From contig OY282457.1 of assembly GCA_958296235.1 (NCBI GenBank), positions 1,426,501-1,490,500 of the forward strand: a DNA stretch of 64,000 nucleotides, given 5' to 3'. Below are positions 1 to 7,925 of this stretch, piece by piece (positions within the stretch are counted from its first letter, which is position 1; every line of letters begins with the position of its first letter). This DNA is from an uncultured Candidatus Binatia bacterium. GTDB lineage: Bacteria > Desulfobacterota > Binatia > Bin18. The notes beneath the pieces were generated by a model. It did no database searches, was not told the DNA's origin, and saw only the letters and a program-made list of their open reading frames with translations. The translations under genes and the position numbers were made by a program.

Positions 1-224
1 ACAAACTGGCTGGGCTGTCCTTCGACGGGGTCTTTGAGCGTCCCCTGAATATAGCGCTCCGAGATACGGATCTCCGCGATGCGGCCGTCATTCAAGTAGT
101 CCTGAAACTGGCTATAGGGGATCTGTTCGATGCGGGTCGCCTGCATCCAGGCACTATGCAGGATGACGACCCCCCACAGGGCAATGAAAAGATACCAGAT
201 GTTAAACTTTGTCTTTTTATCCAT
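1..224 (-). CDS. ftsH: ATP-dependent zinc metalloprotease FtsH, N-terminal part (cut by window edge)
   Basis: Reading leftward from the ATG at 224-222, the first 74 residues match the FtsH N-terminus. There is a short basic start (MDKKTKFNIWY), a membrane helix at about residues 10-27, then the periplasmic FtsH_ext domain with IEQIPYSQF and ISERYIQGTL. FtsH is an inner-membrane AAA+ zinc protease that degrades misfolded membrane and regulatory proteins. Its ATPase and HExxH domains lie outside the window. No Shine-Dalgarno sequence precedes the ATG, and a perfect TATAAT hexamer lies only 9 bases upstream, so this start may be used on a leaderless transcript. Confidence 0.88.
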   Translation of the reverse strand, partial: MDKKTKFNIWYLFIALWGVVILHSAWMQATRIEQIPYSQFQDYLNDGRIAEIRISERYIQGTLKDPVEGQPSQF

Positions 225-233
225 GACCGATTC

Positions 234-239
234 ATTATA
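234..239 (-). promoter_or_regulatory. -10 hexamer upstream of ftsH
   Basis: The minus strand reads TATAAT here, 9 bases before the ftsH start codon. No convincing -35 lies at 16-18 bases; a TTGACT lies 21 bases further upstream, which is too far. If used, transcription would begin almost at the ATG. Confidence 0.35.
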
Positions 240-352
240 GCGTGCCAGAACCGGCTGCCTAGTCAACGCCGTCCCTCTTCCGATAGAGCCCGGCGCTCTA
301 CGTCAGGATGCGACAGTTGCCTTGCACTTTCATCTGAGCCAGGCAATAGTCA

Positions 353-949
353 GTGCCCATGCGTCACGCTCCCACGAGTCGTTTCATCCGCGTGAACGGC
401 CTTTCCCTGCATTATCTGGAATGGGGCGAGGCAACACATCCCGCGCTCATCCTCCTGCACGGCGGCTCGGCCCATGCCCATTGGTGGGACCATATTGCCC
501 CGACGCTGGCGCGGACGTACCGGGTGCTTGCCCTTGATCTCCGCGGGCATGGAGAGAGTGGGTGGACGCGCCCGCCCGCCTACGAGATCGCCGATTACGT
601 CGCAGACCTTGAGGGCATTGTCGCCGTTCTTGCACTCGACGCGCCCGTTCTTATGGGTCACTCGCTTGGAGGCTTTGTGGCGCTGCATTACGCCACGACA
701 GCCGCAACGAGCGGCGGCGCATTCGTTATCGTTGATATCGGTTCCCGGCTACGCCCGAGTCGAACGATGCGTTTGCTGCGTTCCCTGCCACCGCCGACGT
801 ACTCCACTGAGGCCGATGTCTACGCCCGATTTCGCCTGCTGCCGGCAGAGACGTGGGCAACGCCCGAGCGGCTGAGACATATTGCCCGACACAGTGTGAG
901 ACCTGACCATACAGGTCGTTTTCACCTCACGAGCGACGTGCTGCCATGA
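353..949 (+). CDS. Alpha/beta hydrolase, N-terminal portion (frameshifted gene)
   Basis: This 198-residue product covers the first two thirds of an alpha/beta hydrolase. It has strand LILLHGG (oxyanion hole at about 36-38), RGHGESGW, and the nucleophile elbow GHSLGG with Ser104. It ends in a TGA overlapping the ATG of the next frame (ATGA at 946-949). The downstream frame supplies the missing C-terminal strand and catalytic His, so the two make one family-length protein of about 280 residues. Either the gene is broken, or the assembly has an indel near 930-946, or the halves are translated by re-initiation. It is divergent from ftsH. The substrate is unknown. Confidence 0.7.
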   Translation: MPMRHAPTSRFIRVNGLSLHYLEWGEATHPALILLHGGSAHAHWWDHIAPTLARTYRVLALDLRGHGESGWTRPPAYEIADYVADLEGIVAVLALDAPVLMGHSLGGFVALHYATTAATSGGAFVIVDIGSRLRPSRTMRLLRSLPPPTYSTEADVYARFRLLPAETWATPERLRHIARHSVRPDHTGRFHLTSDVLP

Positions 950-1191
950 CCCGCCAACCGTGCGACCTGGAGCCGCAGCTCGCGCGTATTGCTGGCCCCA
1001 TCTTGTTCATCCGAGGCCAATACAGCCGGGCGCTTTCGGCTGAGCGATTATCCCACCTGGTCCATGCCTGTCCGCGGGCCACAGGGATTGAAATTCCCCA
1101 GGCCGGGCACCACGTTTTCCTCGATCAGCCCGCAGCCTTTCTTGACACCGTGACGACTTTCCTGCACGAGACAAGCAGGGCTCCCGTCTGA
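946..1191 (+). CDS. Alpha/beta hydrolase, C-terminal portion (frameshifted gene)
   Basis: These 81 residues continue the hydrolase in the -1 frame. GPILFIRGQYSRALS matches the strand that usually carries the catalytic acid, followed by the catalytic His motif AGHHVFLDQP. The position where relatives usually have Asp (RG-x-x-SDVL-like) reads SRAL, so the acid may be missing as well. It starts by an ATGA overlap with the upstream half. A separate functional protein of this size is unlikely. A pseudogene or a sequencing indel is the most economical reading. Confidence 0.6.
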   Translation: MTRQPCDLEPQLARIAGPILFIRGQYSRALSAERLSHLVHACPRATGIEIPQAGHHVFLDQPAAFLDTVTTFLHETSRAPV

Positions 1192-1260
1192 TTCACGGAG
1201 AAAGACGGAGGGTACAGCGGGGATGCTATCCGGGCGCTGGCATCATAGGAGGTAGAGTCT

Positions 1261-1398
1261 ATGTTCTGGTTTGGGTTTATTGTGGGCGCGGTCTCAGCGA
1301 CCGTGTTTATTCTGTACGGCAACGGTGAACTGCTGGTGAAACTCCGCGATCAGATAAAAAACGCCTCTGATCGGTTTTGGGAGTCGCAGAAAAAATAA
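1261..1398 (+). CDS. Small single-pass membrane protein
   Basis: A 45-residue reading frame starts at an ATG with a good ribosome site (AGGAGG, 7 bases upstream). The sequence begins MFWFGFIVGAVSATVFILYG, one hydrophobic helix, followed by a charged tail rich in Lys, Arg, Asp and Glu (LLVKLRDQIKNASDRFW). The hydrophobic start with a polar C-terminus is typical of small inner-membrane proteins, some of which resemble YtxH. I do not recognise a family. It lies between the frameshifted hydrolase and a CoA transferase that has its own promoter-like sequence. Confidence 0.6.
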   Translation: MFWFGFIVGAVSATVFILYGNGELLVKLRDQIKNASDRFWESQKK

Positions 1399-1436
1399 GC
1401 GCCTTTTCTTGTGGCCTCCTTTTTGTTCCGCTCACT

Positions 1437-1465
1437 TTGTTCGCCTCTTGGCCTTGTGCTAGAGT
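1437..1465 (+). promoter_or_regulatory. Sigma-70-like promoter before CoA transferase
   Basis: TTGTTC, a 17-base spacer and TAGAGT, the last inside TGTGCTAGAGT. It lies about 50 bases before the CoA transferase ATG. The same TGTGCTAG-N-GT block recurs before the second CoA transferase at 4977-5005. Confidence 0.4.
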
Positions 1466-1517
1466 TCGGGCAAGCGAGAAGCAGCCGCAGGAAGCATATC
1501 ATAAGGAGGGCAGGCGT

Positions 1518-2726
1518 ATGGCAAAGCCGCTGGATGGAATTCGTGTCCTTGACTGGACTATATGGCAGCAGGGGCCGGTCGCGACCATGATGCTCGGCGA
1601 CCTCGGAGCTGAGGTCATCAAGCTCGAAGAGCGCGTGGGGGGCGACCCTGGGCGGGGCGTGATGCAAATTGCCGGAGCCAAAACCGGCGCGCGCAACTAT
1701 TATTTTGAAGCCAATAACCGGCATAAAAAGAGCCTCACGCTCGATCTCAAGAAACCCGAGGCCAAAGAAATCGTCTATAAACTGGTCGAAAAGTCAGACG
1801 TCTTTGTCCAGAACTATCGCAAGGGCGTGGCGGCCAAGCTCGGTCTCGATTATGCCACCCTCTCGCAATACAACCCCAAGCTGATCTATGCCAGCGCGAG
1901 CGGCTATGGCCCGAACGGGCCGGACGCGGGTGAACCCTCCTTCGACTATATGGGCCTGGCCCGGTCCGGGATCATGACCGCGGCGGGTGAGCCGGACATG
2001 GAGCCCATGAATATTACCGGCGGTATCGCCGACCAAATGGGCGCGATCATGCTGGCCCACGGGATTACCGTGGCCCTGTTGGCCCGCGAACGCCTGGGCG
2101 TCGGCCAGGAGGTCGATACCTCACACTTGGGCAGCATGATGGCCCTCCAGGGGCTCAATCTGGCCTGTCGTCTGACTCTGGGTAAAGAGTTCAAGCGTTT
2201 TTATCGCACCAAAGCGGTGAACCCGCTCTGGAATCACTATAAGTGCCAGGACGATAAGTGGCTCTGTCTGGCCATGCCGCAAGCCGACCGCTACTGGCCG
2301 GATTTCTGCAAGACGCTCGGCATTCCAGAGCTGGAGAAGGACCCGCGCTTTGAGAACATGAAGGTACGCGGGCGCAACGCCGAGGAGATCATCGCTATTG
2401 TCGATACAATCTTCGCCTCAAAGCCACGCGTCGAATGGATGCAAATCCTGAAGGACGGCGGTGATTTTATTTATACCCTGGTGAATAACATCACCGACCT
2501 GCCCGACGACCCGCAAATGCAGGCCAACGACTATGTGGTGGATTATGAGCACCCCACCTGGGGCGAAACGCAGATCGTCGGCTCACCCCTGATCCTGAGC
2601 GAGACACCGGCCGACCCGAAGGCCCCGGCTCCAGAGTTTGGCGAGCATACCGAACAGGTCCTGGTCGATATGCTGGGCTATTCCTGGGAGGACGTAGGGA
2701 AGCTGCGAGAGTCTGAGGTCCTGTAG
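1518..2726 (+). CDS. CoA transferase family III (CaiB/BaiF)
   Basis: A 402-residue protein of normal family length. The start MAKPLDGIRVLDWT follows AAGGAGGGCAGGCGT and is preferred over an in-frame upstream ATG at 1377 that would add a non-homologous leader and overlap the small membrane gene. Family features are the N-terminal GDLGAEVIKLE, NY-KG, ASGYG, and SFDYMGLA with the likely catalytic Asp143. Family III enzymes move CoA between carboxylic acids through an aspartyl intermediate (formyl-CoA, carnitinyl-CoA or succinyl-CoA donors). The substrate cannot be read from the sequence. It stands alone between its own promoter and a convergent dehydrogenase gene. Confidence 0.9.
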   Translation: MAKPLDGIRVLDWTIWQQGPVATMMLGDLGAEVIKLEERVGGDPGRGVMQIAGAKTGARNYYFEANNRHKKSLTLDLKKPEAKEIVYKLVEKSDVFVQNYRKGVAAKLGLDYATLSQYNPKLIYASASGYGPNGPDAGEPSFDYMGLARSGIMTAAGEPDMEPMNITGGIADQMGAIMLAHGITVALLARERLGVGQEVDTSHLGSMMALQGLNLACRLTLGKEFKRFYRTKAVNPLWNHYKCQDDKWLCLAMPQADRYWPDFCKTLGIPELEKDPRFENMKVRGRNAEEIIAIVDTIFASKPRVEWMQILKDGGDFIYTLVNNITDLPDDPQMQANDYVVDYEHPTWGETQIVGSPLILSETPADPKAPAPEFGEHTEQVLVDMLGYSWEDVGKLRESEVL

Positions 2727-2764
2727 GGGCTTCCGGGAGGCAGCCTGTGTGGCTGTCCGTGTGG

Positions 2765-3712
2765 CTACAAGGGGTAAACAACCCGATGCCGCAGCTCTTC
2801 TCCCCGCACATAACGCTGGAGATTCTCCAGCCACAGCGCGCCGACCCGCGGCAGATAGAGGGGCGAGGTTGAGGCCGTATGCGGGGTGATAAACACATTC
2901 GGCATATCCCATAAGTCATCGTCCGCGGGCCACGGTTCGGTGGGCAGGACATCGAGGCAGGCGTGGCGCAGGCTTCCCGCCCGTAGTGCCTCTTTGAGCG
3001 CAGCAATATCGACGATGACTCCCCGGGCGATATTGATCAGCGTGGCAGAGGGTTTCATCGCAGCCAGTTCATCCGCGCCGATAAGCCCCTGCGTCTGGGA
3101 GGTGGCCGGAATGGCCAGAATGACAAAATCGGCTTCGGGAAGAAACCGGTGGAGGTCGGCCAGCGTACCTTGCCGCTCCACCCCGACCACCGGTTGAGTT
3201 GATTGACGAATACCGAGAATCCGCAGCCCAAAGCCGGTCAGCATGGCAACAATACGCCGGCCAATGGCGCCCAGACCGACGACCAGAGCGGTTTTGTCGC
3301 TCAGGCTCTCAAGCCCGAGTTCCTGCCAGCGGCGCTGGCGTTGACGGGCGGACAATTCCCCAAACCGTTTTGCCGACCACAGCACAAAGCCCACGGCAAA
3401 CTCAGCCACCTCAGGCGCGTTTGTGCCAGGACTATGGGAAACGAGCGCGCCCTTGGCCCGCATGGCGTCATAAAAACGGCCGTCCGTGCCGGCGTCTTCG
3501 GTATGCGCCCAGCGTGGCTGCGGGAGCTGTATCATGCTGTCAATGAACGTTTTGCGATACGCGTCGCCGGCCAACACGATGAGGTCGCAGTCAGCCGGCG
3601 AGGCAGACCAGGAGCCGTCCGGCTCAATCAAAGCCCAACCCAGCTCCGGCACGAGAGCCTGAGCCTGTTCTCCAAAACGGACAAAAAATTCCCGGCCGGC
3701 CGCAACTTTCAT
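2765..3712 (-). CDS. D-isomer-specific 2-hydroxyacid dehydrogenase, NAD-binding
   Basis: The product has 315 residues. The start MKVAAGREFF follows GGGAGG with 5-base spacing and is better than the ATG 30 bases upstream. It has the Rossmann motif GLGAIG (146-151) and the catalytic set Arg230 (NIARGVIVD), Glu259 (PTEPW) and His278 (ITPHTAS), as in glyoxylate/hydroxypyruvate and phosphoglycerate dehydrogenases. It should reduce a 2-oxoacid with NAD(P)H in the cytoplasm. The substrate is undefined. It converges with the CoA transferase, 38 bases between stops, and lies downstream of the LOG-family gene on the same strand. Confidence 0.88.
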   Translation of the reverse strand: MKVAAGREFFVRFGEQAQALVPELGWALIEPDGSWSASPADCDLIVLAGDAYRKTFIDSMIQLPQPRWAHTEDAGTDGRFYDAMRAKGALVSHSPGTNAPEVAEFAVGFVLWSAKRFGELSARQRQRRWQELGLESLSDKTALVVGLGAIGRRIVAMLTGFGLRILGIRQSTQPVVGVERQGTLADLHRFLPEADFVILAIPATSQTQGLIGADELAAMKPSATLINIARGVIVDIAALKEALRAGSLRHACLDVLPTEPWPADDDLWDMPNVFITPHTASTSPLYLPRVGALWLENLQRYVRGEELRHRVVYPL

Positions 3713-3868
3713 CAGAACCTCCCTTTCCAGCGGTCTTACCACGGCAGAGAAGCGAAGGGCACGCCCTCGCTGAAACTATTTGCCCAGGAGATCCTGCCGG
3801 CGTTTCGGGGGAAGTAATGAATATCCACAACATCACAGCAACCGGCCTCCCCCGGCTCGCAACGCTCT

Positions 3869-4447
3869 TCATTCCTGCCAGTCCAATTCCTGCTCGATAC
3901 AGTCCAGGGCTTGCTGCGGCGTGGAGACCGCGGTGTAGAGACCGCGAAATTTCTGGTTGATGAGCGCTTCGGCAAAGCCGCACTCGAATTGCTGCAACAG
4001 GCCGTCAAAATAGCCGTTGGTGTTCACCAGAACAATCGGCTTGGAGTGAAAGCCGAGCTGTTTCAGGGAGATCACTTCAAGCACTTCCTCTAAGGTCCCA
4101 AACCCGCCCGGCAGGGCGATAAATGCGTCCCCACGTTCATCCAGGCCCTGCTTCCGGCTGCGCATATCATCGGCGGTGTGCATTTCATGCCCGTCCTGTC
4201 CGTAGCCGTCTTCGAGGAAGCGCGTCAGGATAACACCAACCACCCGCCCGCCGGCGGCCAGCGTAGACTGGGATACGGCTGCCATCAGGCCGGTATTGCC
4301 GCCGCCATAGATTAAGGTGTAGTTACGCTGCGCCAGCAGTTGGCCCAGTTCAGCCGCTCCGTCCAGATATACCTGCGGACAGCGTTTGCTTGACGCGCAG
4401 TAGACGGTGATGGCACGCGGATGCGCAGGGGAGTGGGAAGCGGACAT
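3869..4447 (-). CDS. LOG family protein (TIGR00730 Rossmann-fold nucleotide hydrolase)
   Basis: A 192-residue protein with the complete LOG signature: YGGGNTGLM near the N-terminus, MRSRKQ, and PGGFGTLEE. The family hydrolyses nucleoside 5'-monophosphates at the N-glycosidic bond. Known members are cytokinin riboside monophosphate phosphoribohydrolases and the bacterial PpnN-like nucleosidases. The length fits the short LOG type. It starts 84 bases after the end of the next leftward gene (4532-4828). A bacterial housekeeping nucleotidase is more likely than hormone synthesis. Confidence 0.88.
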   Translation of the reverse strand: MSASHSPAHPRAITVYCASSKRCPQVYLDGAAELGQLLAQRNYTLIYGGGNTGLMAAVSQSTLAAGGRVVGVILTRFLEDGYGQDGHEMHTADDMRSRKQGLDERGDAFIALPGGFGTLEEVLEVISLKQLGFHSKPIVLVNTNGYFDGLLQQFECGFAEALINQKFRGLYTAVSTPQQALDCIEQELDWQE

Positions 4448-4531
4448 TGTTGTGTGACGGAGCTGTTATGCAGTGGGCTCGGGAAGGAGGTCTGAGGCGT
4501 CTGGAGAGTCAGCCCCCTCCCCGCTTCTCCC

Positions 4532-4828
4532 TCACGAGAGATTGTTCACCACACCGTCCATGCCCCTCCACTCGACAATCGGCGTGAGGCGGCGTTTGGT
4601 GATCAGGCCCTGGGCAACCAGGGTCGAAAAGGTGGTGAAGGTCTTGGCATGATCCTGGATATCCAGCACCAGCACCATCTTCGCCTCTTCGTTCGAGGCC
4701 CAGGGGCCGGCTTTCAGCGTGACTCCCTCGGGAAAGCCGGTCTCTCCGCTTAATACCCCCTTGAACATATTATGGACTTCTTTGGTCCGGGCCGGTTCCC
4801 AATAGATCTCGTCCAAATAGAGCGGCAT
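4532..4828 (-). CDS. Hypothetical protein, possible ferredoxin-like small domain
   Basis: A 98-residue soluble protein beginning MPLYLDEIYWEPARTKEV after a GGAGGGAAAT ribosome site. Alternating strands and helices (LKAGPWASNEEAKMVLVLDI, FTTFSTLVAQGLI, TPIVEWRGMDG) resemble small dimeric alpha/beta-barrel proteins such as DUF3303, but I cannot assign a family. It has no signal peptide or membrane segment. It is divergent from the large rightward operon that begins at 5058, so it may share its regulation. Confidence 0.6.
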   Translation of the reverse strand: MPLYLDEIYWEPARTKEVHNMFKGVLSGETGFPEGVTLKAGPWASNEEAKMVLVLDIQDHAKTFTTFSTLVAQGLITKRRLTPIVEWRGMDGVVNNLS

Positions 4829-4976
4829 ACGATTTCCCTCCTTCTGGGATAGATTTGCTCGGGCATAGCAAAAAAACCGCCTCCAGCCTAGCCCGCTGCG
4901 TAAACCTGCCCTCCAGAGACAGGCCGCTGCCAGGCGCGTTTCCGCATTTCAACTCCGCCGGGCGGCGCTCCTGCCT

Positions 4977-5005
4977 TTGGCATTCCGGGTGCGGTGTGCT
5001 AGCGT
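4977..5005 (+). promoter_or_regulatory. Promoter of the CoA transferase-ccr operon
   Basis: TTGGCA, a 17-base spacer and TAGCGT, the last within TGTGCTAGCGT. It lies about 50 bases before the ATG at 5058, in the divergent gap 4829-5057. The -10 region matches the one before the CoA transferase at 1518. Confidence 0.4.
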
Positions 5006-5057
5006 CTGCGCCAAGGCGTCAGGCCGAGAGCGTTGACAATACGGGAAGGAGGCACCA

Positions 5058-6245
5058 ATGGCATTGCCGCTGCAAGGGGTTCGCGTGCTGGATATCGCCA
5101 GCATGTTGGCCGGTCCGTACGGCGCGACCATGTTGGGCGATATGGGTGCGGACGTGATTAAAATCGAGCCGCCCTATGGGGACGAGTCTCGCGCCATTGG
5201 TCCCAAGGTCGAAAATGACAGCGGCTTTTACGTCGGGATTAACCGCAATAAACGCGGCATGGCGCTTGACCTGACCCAGCCGGAAGGCAAAGCCCTGTAT
5301 TTTCGGCTGGTCCGAACGGCCGACATTATTGTCGACAACCTTCGCCCGCAAGCCAAAGCCAAGCTGGGGGTGACATACGAGGAAACGTGCAAGTACAACG
5401 ACACAATCATTTGTATCTCGGTCAGCGCCTTTGGCCAGGACGGACCGTATGCCGGCCGGCCGGGCATTGACCCTCTGGCTCAGGCGCTGACCGGCTTTAT
5501 GAGCGTTACCGGAGAGCGGGACGGCATGCCCCTGAAGGCCGGACCGGCCATCGCCGACGCCACCTGCGCCAATCTGGTCGCCTTTGCCGCTATGGTCGGC
5601 CTGTGGACCCGTGAGCAGCAGGGCATTGGTCAGCAGATTGAGCTGTGTCTGATGGACGGGCTGCTCCACGTCCAGCCGTCCCAGGTCGGCCAATTCTTTC
5701 TCAGTCAGTACATCCAGCCGCGCGTCGGGAATGCCAGCCCGTTTTATGCGCCCTACGGAACCTTCAGGTGTCAGGATGGACGGGACATTCAGATTGCCTC
5801 TTTCAATAACAAGTTCTTCCATAATATCTGCCGCGCGATCGCACGTGAGGACCTGATTGCAGACCCGAGGTTTGAGACCGGAGAGCTTCGCCTGCAACAC
5901 GAAGCAGAACTCAATGCGGTGTTGCAGGCCGAATTTGCCAAAAGAGACGGAGATGACATGATGCGGCGCTTGAGTGCGGCGGACGTAATGGCCGCGCCGG
6001 TGAACACCTTGCGCGAAACCTTTGCCGACCCCCAAGTCCGGCATAACAATATGGCGGTCGAGGTGGACCATGCGCGGGTCGGCCCCCTCAAGGTTGGCGG
6101 CATTCCGGCCAAGCTCAAGAAAACACCGGGCGCTGTGCGCCTCGCCCCCCCGACCCTGGGTCAGCATACCGGGGAAATATTGCAGGAGATGGGCGTGAGT
6201 GGCGCTGAGGTGGAACACCTGAAACACAAGGGCGTGATCAAATAG
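5058..6245 (+). CDS. CoA transferase family III (CaiB/BaiF), first gene of operon
   Basis: A 395-residue protein opening MALPLQGVRVLDIASMLAGP after GGGAAGGAGGCACCA. It has GDMGADVIKIE, DNLRPQAKAKLG, SAFGQDGPY and PGIDPLAQ, with Asp138 as the probable nucleophile. It starts a tight rightward set: the ThDP enzyme begins 18 bases after its stop, then an FAD oxidase and Ccr. In the formyl-CoA transferase/oxalyl-CoA decarboxylase pair a family III transferase makes the CoA thioester that a ThDP enzyme then cleaves. A similar division of labour is an inference here. Confidence 0.9.
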   Translation: MALPLQGVRVLDIASMLAGPYGATMLGDMGADVIKIEPPYGDESRAIGPKVENDSGFYVGINRNKRGMALDLTQPEGKALYFRLVRTADIIVDNLRPQAKAKLGVTYEETCKYNDTIICISVSAFGQDGPYAGRPGIDPLAQALTGFMSVTGERDGMPLKAGPAIADATCANLVAFAAMVGLWTREQQGIGQQIELCLMDGLLHVQPSQVGQFFLSQYIQPRVGNASPFYAPYGTFRCQDGRDIQIASFNNKFFHNICRAIAREDLIADPRFETGELRLQHEAELNAVLQAEFAKRDGDDMMRRLSAADVMAAPVNTLRETFADPQVRHNNMAVEVDHARVGPLKVGGIPAKLKKTPGAVRLAPPTLGQHTGEILQEMGVSGAEVEHLKHKGVIK

Positions 6246-6263
6246 ATTCAGAAGGGAGGGCGC

Positions 6264-7883
6264 ATGCCCCGAGGAGCCGATGGCATCGTTCTGGCCCTGA
6301 AAGAGGCCGGTGTCTCGACCATTTTTGGTATCCCCAGCATCCATAATATCGGCCTGTACGAGTCCTTACGCCACGAGTCCTCGATACGGCATATTGGCTG
6401 TCGGCACGAAGCTGGCGCTACCCATATGGCGGACGGTTATGCCCGGGCGAGCCGCGGACTGGGCGTTATTGTTTCGTCAACCGGTCCGGGCGCCGGCTTT
6501 ACGGTTTCGGCCCTGCAAGAAGCCTGGGGCAGTTGCTCGCCGGTCCTGATGATTACGACCAATATCGACGCCGCCAAGATCGGCAAAGGTTTGGGTGTCC
6601 TGCACGAACTGGAAGAACAGACATCTCTCTTTCAGACCATTACCAAAGAGGTGATTATTCCCCGGACGGGCGAGGGTTTGTATGCAGCCGCCAAGCGCGC
6701 CATCGCCCTGGCGCAGGCCGGCCGGCCCGGCCCGGTCTGTTTGGAAGTTCCCACCGATCTGATGGCCGGAGACGCGCCGGCGGAGACTCCGACACCACCG
6801 AACGGCGCGCCAGCCCCGCCGCGGTTGCCCCCCCGGCTTGACGAGGCCGTCGCCATGCTGCGCACTGCAAAACAGCCCCTCATTCTGGCCGGGACAGACG
6901 CGGCCCGGGCGAATATTGCCGGAGATATTCAAGCCCTGGCCGAGGCTCTGTGCGCCCCCGTCATCACCAACACGCCGGGCAAGGGCGTAGTCCCGGAAGA
7001 TCACGCCCTTGCCTTCGGCAATGCCGCGCGCAAACTGGTGGTCAAAGACATTGTGCCCGGCTGTGATGCGGCAGTTGTGATTGGTTCCCGGCTGCGCGAG
7101 GTCGATGCCAAACGCCGCGGCCTGGCCTTGCCCGAACAGTTGATTCATGTCGATTGGGACGAGCGCTGGATCAGCAAAAATTATTTGGCCGCGCTGCCGC
7201 TGGTCGGAGATATTGGAGCCATTGCCCGAGCGCTGCGCACTCAACTCGAAGGAGAGCCCTACACCGGTCCGCGCCAGGAACGGACCGCGGCGTGGCGGCG
7301 GCAGGCGGATGCGGAGATCGAGCGCCTCGGCCGGGAGCGTCTGGAAATTCAGTCGCTCCAGGCGATTCGGACCGTGCTGCCCCGAGACAGCGCCCTCGTG
7401 GTCGATAACACCCAGCTTGGCTATTGGGCCGAGTATTTTTATCCGTCCTATCAGGCGAATGGGATCATCGGGGCCAAAGGCTCCGGCCTGCTCGGCTTCA
7501 GTTTTCCAGCGGCCATAGGCGTCAAGATAGCGCGGCCTGATACCCCGGTGGTCGGCCTGATCGGCGACGGCGGTTTTCTCTACACGGCCCAGGAATTGGC
7601 CACATGCGTGCGCCACAATGTTGGCTTTCCCCTCATTGTGGCCAACGATGATGCGTTTGGGGTAATTGGCTATTTGCAGCGGACCGCGTATCAAGAGGCG
7701 TATCAAGCCCAACTGACAAATCCTGACTTCCTGGCCTTCGCCGCAGCCTTTGGCGTCCCGGCAACGCGCGTCCAGTCTCCGCCAGAACTCCAATCGGTCC
7801 TGGACCGGACACTTGCCTCTGGAGAGATGCACCTCATTGAATATCAGCTGACCATTCAGGAACCCCCGTTCGGGAAGTACTGA
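6264..7883 (+). CDS. Thiamine-diphosphate-dependent enzyme (acetolactate synthase/2-hydroxyacyl-CoA lyase superfamily)
   Basis: The 539 residues have the three-domain layout of this superfamily. The N-terminal PYR domain carries catalytic Glu49 in CRHEAGATHMADGYAR, followed by a central domain and a C-terminal PP domain with GDG at 434-436. The usual GDG-x24-NN signature ends in Asn461-Asp462, so the second Asn is replaced. Family members decarboxylate or ligate 2-oxoacids or cleave 2-hydroxyacyl-CoA. There is no regulatory-subunit gene nearby, which argues against valine/isoleucine synthesis. Its position behind a CoA transferase suggests oxalyl-CoA decarboxylase-like or HACL-like chemistry, but the substrate is unknown. 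Confidence 0.85.
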   Translation: MPRGADGIVLALKEAGVSTIFGIPSIHNIGLYESLRHESSIRHIGCRHEAGATHMADGYARASRGLGVIVSSTGPGAGFTVSALQEAWGSCSPVLMITTNIDAAKIGKGLGVLHELEEQTSLFQTITKEVIIPRTGEGLYAAAKRAIALAQAGRPGPVCLEVPTDLMAGDAPAETPTPPNGAPAPPRLPPRLDEAVAMLRTAKQPLILAGTDAARANIAGDIQALAEALCAPVITNTPGKGVVPEDHALAFGNAARKLVVKDIVPGCDAAVVIGSRLREVDAKRRGLALPEQLIHVDWDERWISKNYLAALPLVGDIGAIARALRTQLEGEPYTGPRQERTAAWRRQADAEIERLGRERLEIQSLQAIRTVLPRDSALVVDNTQLGYWAEYFYPSYQANGIIGAKGSGLLGFSFPAAIGVKIARPDTPVVGLIGDGGFLYTAQELATCVRHNVGFPLIVANDDAFGVIGYLQRTAYQEAYQAQLTNPDFLAFAAAFGVPATRVQSPPELQSVLDRTLASGEMHLIEYQLTIQEPPFGKY

Positions 7884-7925
7884 AGAGAGACAGAGCGGAG
7901 AGAGCTAGAAGGGGAAGGAGTATAT

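Noticed and set aside
3736-3868. Leftward frame tail between hydroxyacid dehydrogenase and LOG genes
   Set aside because: Short, no start of its own, only an out-of-frame continuation of the LOG coding region.
5019-6344. Long leftward open frame of 441 codons opposite the CoA transferase
   Set aside because: Sequence is a reverse-strand shadow of a well-supported enzyme. It has no ribosome site and no family pattern.
6477-7832. Leftward frame of 451 codons opposite the ThDP enzyme
   Set aside because: Same reason: antisense shadow caused by high GC and codon bias.
6264-7883. Acetolactate synthase large subunit for branched-chain amino acids
   Set aside because: No small-subunit or ilvC/ilvD genes nearby, and the operon context is CoA and redox chemistry.
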